From: Solanum dulcamara
Lineage: Eukaryota > Streptophyta > Magnoliopsida > Solanales > Solanaceae
DNA: 64,000 nucleotides
Direction of reading: 5' to 3'
NCBI RefSeq assembly: GCF_947179165.1
Contig: NC_077242.1
Coordinates: 40,866,097 to 40,930,096 of the forward strand
A program made the position numbers and the translations under genes. Below the pieces are notes generated by a model that was given only the letters and a program-made list of their open reading frames with translations, had not been told where the DNA came from and did not search any database. This document shows, in pieces, positions 11,801-21,807 of this stretch (its first letter is position 1; each line of letters begins with the position of its first letter).

Positions 11801-12000
11801 ACAAGGTTTAAGATATCCTAGTGAGTCCAACATGCCGCATCAAGTAGAGTCTTATTCATAGGTGTGAATCGCACCATATCTATGAATATGAGGCTATAAG
11901 GCATTTTAGGAAATCTTCACTTCTTTTATAATCTAAGTGTGTGATATAGTATATTCTAAGACTTCCTTTCCTAATGATTGTCCTTTGCGATTTTTAGAAA

Positions 12001-13040
12001 ATGCCTACAAGAAGGGCACCTATGCAAAGAAGGGTCAATGCTAATGAAGATCAAGCTCCTCTGGTCCCTTAAGGCAATGGTCCTCTACCGGACCAAGTGT
12101 CGAATGCAGAGTTGCAGAATGTATTACCATGATAGCCAAAGTTGTGTCCAACCAAAGGGTTGTGGTGTCTCCTAATTCTTCTACTATGGCGTCTAGGGTG
12201 AGGGACTTTGCAAGGATGAATCCTCCCATATTCCATGGTTCGAAAGTTATTGAGGATCCCCAAGATTTCATTGATGAGGTTTATAAAATAGGGAGTATTA
12301 TAGGAGTGACTTTGGAAGAGAAATCAAAGTTGGCGGCCTACCAACTCAAGAGTGTTGCTCAAGTTTGGTATACTCAATGAAAGTTGGAGAGAGTGGATGA
12401 AGGCCCTATTGATTAGGCAGCCTTCAAGCTTGCTTTCCTTGATCTCTTCTTCCCTCTTGATCTAAAGTAGGCAAAGATGTTGGAGTTCATCAATCTTAGA
12501 CAAGACAACATGGGTATAGGGGACTATGCCCTCAAGTTCACCAAGTTATCCAAGTATGCTCCTTCATTGGTTGCCGATCCACATGCCCGAATGAGCCAAT
12601 TCATATTAGAGGTGTCTGACTTGGTTTCAAAGGAGTGTTGTACTGCTATGTTTGTCAAAGAAATGGAAATATCTCGACTTATGACTTTTACAGAACAAAT
12701 TGAAGGAGAAAAGCTCACAGAGATGAGGATGAGAAACTCTAAAAGAGCCCAGTATGAATGTGGGTCCTCAAGTGCTAGGACCGGCGGTAGTAGTTTCCTC
12801 TCTCAATAAGGCCAAGATTCGGGAAAGAAGTTTGCTAAAGATAGAGTGTCATACCTTAAGACTCAAGATGGAGGTGTGGGTGCTAGTAGCCCAATTTTTC
12901 CAAAGTGTTCCAAGTGTGGAAAGAGTCATGGGGGAAGGTGTTTGATGGGTATGGGTGCTTGCTATGGATATGGCAAGATGGGCCACAAGCAATCTGAGTG
13001 CCCTTATTTTTCCAACAAAGGTAGAGAAGGTCTTCCTTAA
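12001..13040 (+). pseudogene. gag: P1 gag, decayed
   Basis: The frame opens at 12001 with MPTRRAPMQRR, the usual basic start of gag in this family. It then runs with several stops through FARMNPPIFHGSKVIEDPQDFIDEV (12209 on), VWYTQ, EFINLRQDNMGIGDYALKF (12480 on) and the knuckle region CSKCGKSHGGRC...CYGYGKMGHKQSEC (12904-13007). In the knuckle the second cysteine of the CCHC motif is replaced by tyrosine. Stops interrupt at about 12071, 12378, 12414, 12468 and 12808. The piece encoded the structural capsid protein; it is now non-functional. A 3' splice site (AG at 11996-11997) abuts the start codon. Confidence 0.85.
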
Positions 13041-13099
13041 GACTAAGTTACTCATGGAGGGAAAGTGCAACAAGGTTCCCAAACTCAACAAAGGGGTGG

Positions 13100-13542
13100 T
13101 AAACGCAACAATCAATTTTATGCTCTTCATGCTAGGTAAGATGTGGATGAGACTTCTAATATTGTTATGGGTATTTAACCTTGATGTTTATGAGTTTCTT
13201 GATCTGTGTTCCAATTTGTATTTTGTTATTTCTAACCTTGCTATGATATTTGATGTGTGCCCCAAAGTCTTGTTAGAGCCTTTTTTGATTTATACTCCCT
13301 GTTGGAGATTCAGTGTTAGCTAAGAGAGTTTTTAGAAATTATTCTGAGTCGGTCTTACATAAAGTCATTATTTGTGATCTCGTTGAACTTGACATGATCG
13401 ATTTTGATATCATTCTTGGTATGGATTGGTTACATACCACTTACACATCCATTGATTGTAGAACCTGTAGGATTAAATTTCAATTTCCAAATGAGCCTAT
13501 TTTTGAATGGAATGGTAGTGATTCAGTGGCTAAGGGTCGATT
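13100..13542 (+). pseudogene. pol: P1 protease region, decayed, interrupted by LINE
   Basis: Frames here read the protease-to-RT linker of the family: LAKRVFRNYSESV, VELDMIDFDIILGMDWLHTTYTSIDCRT and FQFPNEPIFEWNGSDSVAKGR. The protease active-site segment upstream is scrambled by frameshifts. The reading is cut at 13542 by the LINE, exactly at one copy of its 14 bp target duplication, and resumes after the other copy at 20878. Confidence 0.8.
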
Positions 13543-16440
13543 TTTTTTTATGGGAACAGACCCTACACGAGGCTCCCACCTCTCGTGCATAGTCAGGGGT
13601 TGAGCATCACCCCTAAGCCTTAACATAAAATAAAACAGAAAAATACAAGGAGGGGGACATAAACCTTACCTCCGATCCTATGTTGGTTCATAAGTCGGCT
13701 AACCTATTAAGGTCGGCTAACTCATCCCCGTAGCAAAAGGAGCTATCTATAACTAGAAAGTAGTAAACCTATGAGAGGACTCCTCCCGATATAAGTCGAC
13801 TAAGAAAGCATAAATGAGGGAGACTCTCCCCTTCCATGAGAAGACAAGAAAGTAACCTACACTAGTCCTATTCAACTATGCTACGTACCATACATAGCTA
13901 AATTGAGGAAGAACAAGTATATGAACCTTCTATCTCGCATGGGGTGAAGAAGCTCTTTTCATCTTTGCCCTTTTTCGTCTTGTCGTACCAAGTAAGTCCA
14001 AGGGAAGTATGCAACAACATCACAATCATGATTATCAGCTAAGGAGGATGAAACGAGAGGAAGTATATAGAGCTATAATAACCAGCAACGTTGGAGTTGT
14101 TGTTGAGAAAAGGAGTGACTGAAGAGCAGCAAATTGTAACTTGTAGGTGATGCAGCCATGGCATGAGCAGTTGCTTGGGTGTTTCCTTGCATTTTGCATG
14201 ATTGTACCTGCATACCCACAAACAAATAAACAAGGAGCTCAAAGTGACTTGGAGCTGCTGCAAGAAGGCCCCTGCATGAATGGTTGCTGTCTCCCTTTGT
14301 TTGGTTCTTTGTGGACCTGCACAAGGAAATAGCCAAGGAAGCAAACCAGTGTGTGGGGGTTCTGTGGTGCCCATTGGAGGGCTCCTCAATTACAAGTAAA
14401 TGGAAGTTGAAGATTGTTGGTGTTGGATTGTTGTAGTTGTAAGGTTGCTGCTGTATCTTCTGAGCTCCAAGGTGCTGTGGCTGGTTGCAACTCCTCTTGT
14501 TGATGGTGTTTGTAGCTACTGCATTCCACAGCTGTGAATTTGTTGTTGCTTCCAATCAAATTCAGCTTCAGCACTCTGTGGCATGATATCTGCAACTGCA
14601 GCTTCATGGATTTTGTAGCTTCTGATGTTCCAGCAGCCTGCATACTCAAATAAACAACCACACAAACAAGAACAATGGCCTCCCAGATTAGACTCCCATA
14701 ATGAGTGTTGATGGGTGCTGCTGCTGCCAGGAGGTTTAACAGATGGTGCCTTGGATATTAGAGGGTTCTTGTGTGCCTACATAGAATCCAGGAGGGCTAT
14801 TGCACGTGTTGTAGCATGGTAGCTGTTGGCTGCATCTACAAGTGCAACCATGCACTTTGTAATCCCTACATCTGCAAAGAAAAACAACCCTGTTGCCACT
14901 GCTGTTGCTGCAGCTGTAGCCCATCTGTTGCAGGTCTGTCTTGATGTTGCTTTATGTTCTAGTGAGTGGTTGTATGATGAAGTACTTGTTCTTGGGGATT
15001 GTAGTTGTGTATTGTACCTGCACAAGTAAAAGAACAAGAAGAAAAGTACCTCCAATACTCCTGCACAGCAAACACTGTGCTGTGGTTCTGCAGGTCCATT
15101 GTGGACTTGTAGTTTGTCCTTGTATGCTGCATGTTGTTGGAGTTTTTGTGTGTTGTGGCTTGTAAACATGTCCCCAACTGTAACATGCTTTAATGTATCT
15201 CCAGATACCTGCAAATGCATAGAGACAAGCCAACAAGACCAAAAACAAATAGACACCAACCTCCTCATTATGCTTACGTCGGCTAACTTTTTCAAGGTCG
15301 CTCGACTAACGTTTCCAATTATCCATTTGAGGTGGAACTTCTTGGTCCTTGTAGTTACTGTATTTTCTGTGTTCTTGCAACATTTGGAGGCCTTTTGGAT
15401 AAGCTGGAAGCTCCAAGTAGTGAATTGCTCCATTTGAAGACTTAAGTCGGCTAACTTTTTCAAGGTCGCTCGACTAACGTCTCCAATTATCCGTTTGGGA
15501 TGAAACTTCTTGGGATTTGTAATTACAGTATTTTCTATGTTCTTGAAACATTTGGAGGCCTTTTGGACAAGCTGGAAGCTCCAAGTAGTGAAGTGCTTCA
15601 TTTGGAGAGTTAAGTCGGCTAACTTTTTCAAAGTCGCTCGACTAACGTCTCCAATTATCCGTTTGAGGTAAAACTTCTTGGGCTTTGCAAATACTGTATT
15701 TTCTGTGTTCTTGCAACATTTGGAGGCCTTTTGGACAAGCTGGAAGCTCCAAGTAGTGAAGTGTTCCATTTGGAGACTTAATTCGGCTAACTTTTTCAAG
15801 GTCGCTCGACTAACGTCTCCAAATATCCATTTGAGCTGAAACATCTTGGGCTTTGTAAATACTGTATTTTCTGTATTCCTGTCCAGTTTGGAGTCAATTT
15901 GATGTTGCATGATGCTTTTGTTGGGGGCTGCAGCTGTGGCCTATGCTGGAATTTTGATGTCTATTGCTGCAGCTGTAGTCCATCTGTTGCAGGTATGTCT
16001 TGATGTTGCTTTATGTTCTAGTGAGTTTTTGTATGCTGAAGAACTTGTTCTTAGAGATTGCACTTGTGTATTGTACCTGCACAAGTAAAAGAACAAGAAA
16101 TATTCTGCACAGTAAAAACTGTGCTGTAATTTCTCCTTGTATGCTGCATGTTGTTGGAATTCCAAGCTCAGTTGCTGACACTCCAGCACCAGCCCCTTGA
16201 TGTAAGTTCTGGTTGCATGGAGGAATTCCACAAGCTGCAAGCTCCAAATGGTGAAGTGCTCCATCATGCCACTGCTGTAATATACAGCACACATAGCTGG
16301 CCCTCCAACTGTGGATTGATATGTTGCATGTGTACAAGTTCCTGCACAGTCAAAAAGTAGAAGGAAAGGAAAGAAAAAGAAAAAGGCTACTCTAATCCTA
16401 GGTAGGTAAGATGCAGGGGAGACTCTCCCCTTTACAATGG
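13543..16440 (-). repeat. LINE 3' region with internal duplications
   Basis: About 2.9 kb with no convincing protein. Its distal end (13575-14060) matches 23592-24060 in the second LINE copy. Two segments of about 140 bp (14895-15034 and 15957-16098) are near-identical and about 1.06 kb apart. On the minus strand a pyrimidine-rich tract ending in TGCAGGTA or TGCAGG recurs at about 14206, 14321, 14636, 15014, 15206, 16074 and 16335. Short hairpins GGGAGACTCTCCCC occur near both ends (13818-13831, 16416-16430). The 336-residue and 377-residue frames across this region are by-products of these repeats. Confidence 0.7.
15279..15850 (-). repeat. 168 bp tandem repeat, about 3.4 copies, inside LINE 3' region
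   Basis: The phrase GTCGGCTAACTTTTTCAA (or a close variant) starts at 15279, 15446, 15614 and 15782, giving periods of 167, 168 and 168. Since 168 is a multiple of three, the minus strand stays open across all units and gives a 56-residue protein-like repeat with KNTENTV...SRATLKKLAD...FTTWSFQLVQKASKC. Unit-to-unit differences are few, so the array is young. The second LINE copy lacks it. Confidence 0.9.
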
Positions 16441-16951
16441 TCCTAACTGTAGAACCTTCAAAGTGGTTATCACTAGTCATATTGATATCCAATTTGAAGA
16501 GTAAGTTAGAACATTGAAGATAAAAATAGTTCAAGGGGGTTGTTTGATCCTTTTTAATCTTTTTCTCCTGAAACTTGCCATCCCTATCTTGTCCAGCTTG
16601 ATGTAGCCCTTGGTGGAAAATTCTCATAGGATTTCCTTCCATATGCCTATCCCAACATGTTTTAACAGTATCCAGGAAGGTATCAATATCAGCCACCTGT
16701 TGTTCATCCTGGTCTCTAATGTGACAGTCCACATCCTGATTCCAGAATAGCCAAATCTTGTTATTAGGATTATGACAGGCATTATTCATTCTAAGCTGAT
16801 TTTTGTATTGGTTGATCTGTGATTGATGAGCAAATGGTTCAAGAATTGCCAACATAGAGAGACTATGATAATCCTTGAGTTTTTGGAGTCTATCCAAAGC
16901 ACCTTGAGTATCAATACTCCTTGCATTCCAGCATATTGTATTCATCATCAA
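16440..16951 (-). pseudogene. LINE ORF2 remnant: endonuclease N-terminus, RT deleted
   Basis: The minus-strand frame from 16951 starts MMMNTICWNARSID and continues to LSMLAILEPF, the opening of the APE-type endonuclease of plant LINEs, with the catalytic Asn and Glu positions present. After FWNQDVDCHIRDQDEQQV the reading jumps to a linker-like segment (CWDRHMEGNPMRIFHQGL) and then to the extreme C-terminal region, also seen near 25300 in the second LINE. The whole reverse transcriptase is absent. The protein would have nicked target DNA and copied LINE RNA. Such a copy must have been mobilised in trans or lost RT after insertion. Confidence 0.75.
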
Positions 16952-17022
16952 GGTTTCATGGATTTGGACCTTGTTTTGATGCCACTCTTACAAGTAGCAT
17001 TATCTGAACTGGTGGAGATGTC

Positions 17023-18675
17023 TTATTTCTTTTTCTTGTTGTTCTGATCTTGCTGACCCCTGGGTGATAAACCCTTCTCCTCAGTGACCTGCAGCACCCC
17101 CTCCTGTATTGTAGTATCTGTGATATCCTCCAATGCTCTAAAGGGAGAGCCACTAGTTTCCTCATCCTTATCTTGAGATTGTTCCCTTTGGTCCAGATCC
17201 TCTTTATCTTCAGATTGAATAGGTCTGTATTCATCCTCATTGTCATCTGATATGGCTCTCTTATTAAGAACACACACTTCAGTAGAACTGGATTGAATTT
17301 GAAGAGGTGTCACATGAATCCCTGCTTGTTCATCAACCAATACATAGTTCACTCTGTGTTGTGTTTTTCCAGACAGAGATTTTTTTTGTTTCTGAGCTAA
17401 CTTTTTCTTCATTGCATCCCTCTTCTTCTTACTCAGAGATAAAGTATATTTATTATTCAGGAGCTTAGTAACTGCACCCATATTTCCTTCACAGCTATTT
17501 GGAGATTCTGCACCTCCCTTATCCATTTCAGTGAGCTGTAACCTGTCTTCTGAAACTTGTTGAATATCATCTTGTTGCCATTGCATAGAGGACCTTATTT
17601 CTGCTGGAAGAGTGTTGACAGGGGTTCTAGGATCTTTTCTATGTTCAGCCAAATTTTCCTTCCCCTTGGTTTCCCCTTCCTGCAGATTAGTGGTTTTCTC
17701 CTGTATTCCCCCATCCTCACCTCCACAGACTTCATCAGCCACAACAGTAATACCATTTAAGACATTAAAGTAATTGGAGGAGCCATGGGGGTGTGGGAGC
17801 ATTGAGTCAATACCTGGGATTTTTCCATAGGCATTGTTGCATTCCACTTTGTTCATCGCAGTACTTGGTGCACAAATAGCTGTAATATTTTGCTCTTTTT
17901 GTTTGTCTGCAGGTCTGCTACTTCCAGTACCATGTAGAACCTGCTGTATAGGCTTATAGGGGATGGGATCCAATGTTGTATGGGGAGTAGGGAGTAAGCT
18001 CTGGACTCTAGAGTCTACATTACAAGTTTGGTTAGTATAAGTATTAGATTTAGAGCTATTAACTATACCTGCCTGCTGTGGAGTTTTCCCTTCTTTGCTG
18101 CTGCTGATATTATGCTGGTGGGGTGCTGAAGTTTCCCCTTTTGTCATGTATACTTGTGTTTTATATTGTTGTGGTTGTTGTTGGTGGTGTTGTTCTTCTT
18201 TTTTACCTTTCCTCCTTTGAATTTGCCAACTAGCATGTTCTTGGTCTCTTTTTTCAGTTGCAGCCCTGCTAGTATTTTGTTGTTCCTTACTTTGTTTGTC
18301 TTCTTGGTGCTTTAGCTCATTTTTCTGTTGTTCCTTATTCTTGTCAGTGCTGTCCTTATCTTTGTGTCTTGCTTCTTCTTTTTGAACTTGCTTTTTCTGC
18401 TTATCCTCATCCCTTCTTTTAACAGTACAAACATGAATGGTGTGACCTTGATGTTTGCAGTGTTGACAGTAATCTGGCTCCCCTTCATATTGAATAGACT
18501 GCCACCTTCCTGCTCTATTTTCATCTTCACCATAGCCCATCCATACATGCTGTGGTCTTTCTTTTGTAAGGTCAATTTGTACTTTGACTTTGGCAACACT
18601 ACCCCTTGTTTTCTTGTAGGTTGCCAAATTCAAGAACAACACCTTTCCAATTGGGGACAGTAAAGGGGTTATCAC
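17023..18675 (-). CDS. LINE ORF1, C-terminal part with CCHC knuckle
   Basis: This 550-residue frame is the direct in-frame continuation of the ORF ending at 18694, separated only by a single TAG. It opens inside the DUF4283-like region (MITPLLSPIGKVLFLNLATYKK), continues with QIDLTKERPQHVWMGYG and the knuckle CQHCKHQGHTIHVC (residues 70, 73, 78, 83: C-X2-C-X4-H-X4-C), then a long Lys/Glu/Gln-rich tail. ORF1 proteins of plant L1 elements bind the LINE RNA and escort it. The start given is a GTG, so it is not a true initiation site; the real start is at 20838. The frame ends at 17023, about 70 bases before ORF2. Confidence 0.85.
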   Translation of the reverse strand: MITPLLSPIGKVLFLNLATYKKTRGSVAKVKVQIDLTKERPQHVWMGYGEDENRAGRWQSIQYEGEPDYCQHCKHQGHTIHVCTVKRRDEDKQKKQVQKEEARHKDKDSTDKNKEQQKNELKHQEDKQSKEQQNTSRAATEKRDQEHASWQIQRRKGKKEEQHHQQQPQQYKTQVYMTKGETSAPHQHNISSSKEGKTPQQAGIVNSSKSNTYTNQTCNVDSRVQSLLPTPHTTLDPIPYKPIQQVLHGTGSSRPADKQKEQNITAICAPSTAMNKVECNNAYGKIPGIDSMLPHPHGSSNYFNVLNGITVVADEVCGGEDGGIQEKTTNLQEGETKGKENLAEHRKDPRTPVNTLPAEIRSSMQWQQDDIQQVSEDRLQLTEMDKGGAESPNSCEGNMGAVTKLLNNKYTLSLSKKKRDAMKKKLAQKQKKSLSGKTQHRVNYVLVDEQAGIHVTPLQIQSSSTEVCVLNKRAISDDNEDEYRPIQSEDKEDLDQREQSQDKDEETSGSPFRALEDITDTTIQEGVLQVTEEKGLSPRGQQDQNNKKKK

Positions 18676-18693
18676 TTCAAGACGATAACAGTG

Positions 18694-20838
18694 CTAAGGT
18701 AGTTCTGGTAATATAGCCCATATAGGAACTAGAGAGGTTTCTTCTTCAGGCTTGAAGGTGGGGGTCCATAGCTGGAGTCTCATAAGCTGTCCATTTATGT
18801 ACATTCTTCCTTTGGACCATACAGTAGAGTGATCATATTCATTGTCCAAGTCTATGTACAAATGCCTAGAGTTAAAATGAGTAATTTTCACTCCTCCTCT
18901 GAGCTCTGTTTGCAAGATGAATTCCTTTCTAATGGTTTCTATCTTAGGCATAGTATTAGTGAATTTTCCTATCAGAGTATACTTACAATCACTAGCCAAT
19001 TTCACCAAGAAATCTTCTTCTGTAAATACTATAGCTGGATAGCCTTGTTTTGTAGTAATTTTGGGGGGTGTAATATCAATAATGGCTGTTTTAATGGCTT
19101 CTTGGGCTCTCAGCTTAGTAGCCAAGGTCTGATGGATGACAGGATTTGGAGGGGTTGGAATATTAGTATTGGGATGCTTGTTTTGTTTGACATGTAACTG
19201 ATTAGTAGGGGACACCACATGATTAGTAGAAATAGAAGTATTAAAAGTTGGAGCTCTAAGTTGGTTTGGATATTTGGGACCTAAATTGCTTTTAGTATTC
19301 ATAGTAGCAGATTTATTATTGGATTTGAAAGCATCAAAGTTATTAGACACTTTCATTTGGTTACTATTAGGAACATAAGGTTTTTGGACATGTTGAAATT
19401 TCACATTGAGACCCCTGTTCAACTGGGCAGTTTGTTTGGTTTCTTCAACATTTCCAGGTAATATGTTCCCCTGCTCCTTGTGTTTATCAACAAGATCAAC
19501 ATCAACATTGTGAGTAGAAGTCTGCAGTACTTCATTATTCTTGGATATAACAAGATGCATATCAGTAGACTTAATAGTAGCTGCATTAGCTACATTTTCA
19601 TTTTGAGTATTATTATCAGTTAGACTAACTTCATGAAATTTGACAGTATCAATATGCATTTGATCAACATTGTGATTATGACTAGTAAGTTCTATTATAT
19701 ATTGATTGAAATAGTTAGAGAACTTACCTGGAGGAACCACTGTAGGGGCACTGTTCCCTTGCTCAACAACGAAATTCCCCTTCGAATTTTCTTTGAGGAC
19801 TTGATCATACTCTTCAATGCCTTCCAATGTTCCCATTCTATTTTCTTGTTGGTCATATTTATCATGATCCATCGCACCAGTTACAAATTCAGATTGAAGA
19901 ACACTGTCACAGTGTTCTTCATTAAGATGAGTGTCTTTGCGACTTTTTGAGTTTGAGCTTGTTGGTTGTGATTCGAGGCACTCTATATAGCTTGGGAACC
20001 TCCTAACACCTTGATGGACCTTTTGGAATTGGTCTTGTGCCAATTGGTTCACCGGAGCTCCGGCACCCCCAAAGTCATCTTGACGACTTTTTGAATTTGA
20101 ACTTGTTTGTGGAGATTCGAGACATGTTTTATTGTTAGAATGCCTCTCCACACTGTTACGCACCTTTTGGTATTGGTCTTGGATGAATTCAGTCGCCGGA
20201 GCTCCGGCGACTCCATTGTTGTCAGAGCTCAAATGGGAATTCGAAACAATTGGAGTATATTCGAGTTGGCGCTCATGGCTGGGAGGATGGGAAATAGCTT
20301 GAGGATCATTTTGGTATTCATCTTGTTCAGTTTTGTTCGCCGGAGCTCCGCCGCCGACGCCGAACTGTTCGCCGGCGATGATTTCGCCAGAGATTTTTGT
20401 TCCCTGAGGGGCGCCATATCCTTGAGAACAAAGCCCAGGTGGTGCGATGGCTCGAATGTCGCCGGAACCACCTGAAACATGAAGGCGCAGTGGTTGCACA
20501 GTGGTGTCAATATGCGCCTCTTCATTGCTCTCAATCTGGACTATTTTTGTGTCGGATTTTTGCACTGTATGTAGTATATGAGATGAGGATGCATCTCCTA
20601 TATTACTTGTAACCTGCAGCAATCCACAATTTTTCAAAGCAATAATTTTTTCTGCATTCAGCAGCTCCTCCCGAGAAACTTGAAAAGTGATCTCTTCAGT
20701 ATTTTGGAGATTTGAGGAGCTGTAGATGGAATCTGGTAATGTGGTAACTTTTGTTGTGTTCGTCTTGACGGAATCTACAGTTCCATCTTTCAAACGAAAT
20801 TTTTCAGCATCAGGAGGTGGGTCCCACCCCATTTCCAT
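18694..20838 (-). CDS. LINE ORF1, N-terminal part with DUF4283-like domain
   Basis: A 714-residue frame starting MEMGWDPPPDAEKFRLKDG only 26 bases inside the LINE 5' end, a good position for the natural start. The first 570 residues are low in recognisable domains. They include a three-fold repeat of about 47 residues (each with GAPx and QDxxQ, coded around 20345, 20200 and 20060), with Asn/Ser-rich linkers. From about residue 590 it reads as DUF4283: IVFTEEDFLVKLASDCKYTLIGKF, RHLYIDLDNEYDH and MRLQLWTPTFKPEEE. It ends at TAG (18694-18696) after WAILPELP; a CAG to TAG change would explain it, since the frame continues intact. At roughly 1,270 residues in all, ORF1 is long for its kind. Confidence 0.87.
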   Translation of the reverse strand: MEMGWDPPPDAEKFRLKDGTVDSVKTNTTKVTTLPDSIYSSSNLQNTEEITFQVSREELLNAEKIIALKNCGLLQVTSNIGDASSSHILHTVQKSDTKIVQIESNEEAHIDTTVQPLRLHVSGGSGDIRAIAPPGLCSQGYGAPQGTKISGEIIAGEQFGVGGGAPANKTEQDEYQNDPQAISHPPSHERQLEYTPIVSNSHLSSDNNGVAGAPATEFIQDQYQKVRNSVERHSNNKTCLESPQTSSNSKSRQDDFGGAGAPVNQLAQDQFQKVHQGVRRFPSYIECLESQPTSSNSKSRKDTHLNEEHCDSVLQSEFVTGAMDHDKYDQQENRMGTLEGIEEYDQVLKENSKGNFVVEQGNSAPTVVPPGKFSNYFNQYIIELTSHNHNVDQMHIDTVKFHEVSLTDNNTQNENVANAATIKSTDMHLVISKNNEVLQTSTHNVDVDLVDKHKEQGNILPGNVEETKQTAQLNRGLNVKFQHVQKPYVPNSNQMKVSNNFDAFKSNNKSATMNTKSNLGPKYPNQLRAPTFNTSISTNHVVSPTNQLHVKQNKHPNTNIPTPPNPVIHQTLATKLRAQEAIKTAIIDITPPKITTKQGYPAIVFTEEDFLVKLASDCKYTLIGKFTNTMPKIETIRKEFILQTELRGGVKITHFNSRHLYIDLDNEYDHSTVWSKGRMYINGQLMRLQLWTPTFKPEEETSLVPIWAILPELP
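20052..20350. repeat. Triplicated segment with CCGGAGCTCCGG palindromes in LINE ORF1
   Basis: Three copies of a segment of about 140 bp each contain a palindrome around GGAGCTCC: CCGGAGCTCCGG at 20052-20063, the 18-base perfect palindrome TCGCCGGAGCTCCGGCGA at 20193-20210, and CGGAGCTCCG at 20341-20350. They encode the Gly-Ala-Pro part of the protein repeat in ORF1. The surrounding sequence is AT-rich, so these CG-rich palindromes stand out. Confidence 0.85.
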
Positions 20839-20878
20839 TTTTGTGACTAAATTTTTAAAACCTTGCTAAGGGTCGATT

Positions 20879-21807
20879 CATCTCATATTTTAAGGACCAA
20901 AAAATGATTTTCAAAGGGTGCATTTACCATATAGTGTGAGTTAGGGATGTTGATTTCAAAATTCCCACTCTTGAGTCAGTCCCTATAGTTAATGAGTTTC
21001 CTAATATTTTTCTTGATGATCTACCTGCTGTTCCTTCCGAAAGGGAAATTGACTTTGGCATAGACCTTCTTCCCAATACCCGACATATTTTTATTCTTCC
21101 TTACCGTATGACTCTGGCAGAACGTAAGGAGTTGAAAGAACAATTGAAGAATTTGTTTGATAAGGGTTTCATAAGGCTAAGTATTTCACAATGGGGTGCT
21201 CCTGTGTTGTTTGTTAGGAAGAAAGATGGGTCACTCTGAATGTGTATAGACTACAGGCAATTGAATACGGTCACCATAAAGAACAAGTATCCAATTCCTA
21301 GGATAGATGACTTTTTTGACCAATTGCAAGGGGAAAATTACTTCTTAAAGATTGATCTACATTCCGTTTTTTATCAACTAAGGGTGAGGGAATGTGATAT
21401 TCCCAAGATGACATTTTGAATAAGGTATGGTCATTTTGAATGCTTAGTCATGTCATTTGAGTTGACTAATGCTTCTAATATCTTGATGGATTTGATGAAT
21501 CATATATTCAAGCCATACTTGGACATATTTGTGGTGGTGTTTATTGATGACATTTTGATTTACTCTCTAAATGAGAAAGATCATATGGGTCACTTGATGA
21601 TTGTGTTGCAAACGTTAAGGGACAAGCAATTATTTGCCAAGTTTAGCAAATGCAAATTTTGGCTTAGGGAAGTTGCATTTCTTGGCCATGTGGTGTTTGG
21701 TGATGGGATTAAGGTTGATCCAAAAAAAATGAAGGCAGTAAAGAATTGGCCTAGACGGTTGTCTTCTTCAGATATTAGGGGCTTTTTAGGTTTTGATGGA
21801 TACTATA
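20879..21807 (+). pseudogene. pol: P1 reverse transcriptase region, decayed, interrupted by Q
   Basis: Plus-strand pol resumes after the LINE with LIMIFKG-like linker words, then ESVPIVNEFPNIFLDDLPAVP and the RT fingers ([14 protein letters not shown], stop at 21238, then [23 protein letters not shown]). The palm is frame-broken at 21418. The best frame (21450-21839) holds [22 protein letters not shown] with an intact FIDD, then [16 protein letters not shown]. The reading breaks at 21807, where the Q LTR begins, and resumes at 33634 after Q. Confidence 0.85.

Larger units (their letters stand above)
13543..20864 (-). mobile_element. LINE-1 type element, internally deleted
   Basis: Minus-strand non-LTR retrotransposon. 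A perfect 14 bp target duplication GCTAAGGGTCGATT flanks it (13529-13542 and 20865-20878), and its A-tail appears as the T run at 13541-13549. It carries a long ORF1 (20838-17023), the first part of ORF2 (endonuclease, from 16951), a junction where the reverse transcriptase should be, and then a long 3' region. The last part is shared with the LINE fragment at 23592-26054. Element length is 7.3 kb although the RT is missing, because ORF1 and the 3' region are both unusually long. Confidence 0.9.

Noticed and set aside
14777..15910. 377-residue frame on the minus strand as a protein gene
   Set aside because: It is open because of a 168 bp tandem repeat whose length is divisible by three; no domain, and it lies in a LINE 3' region.
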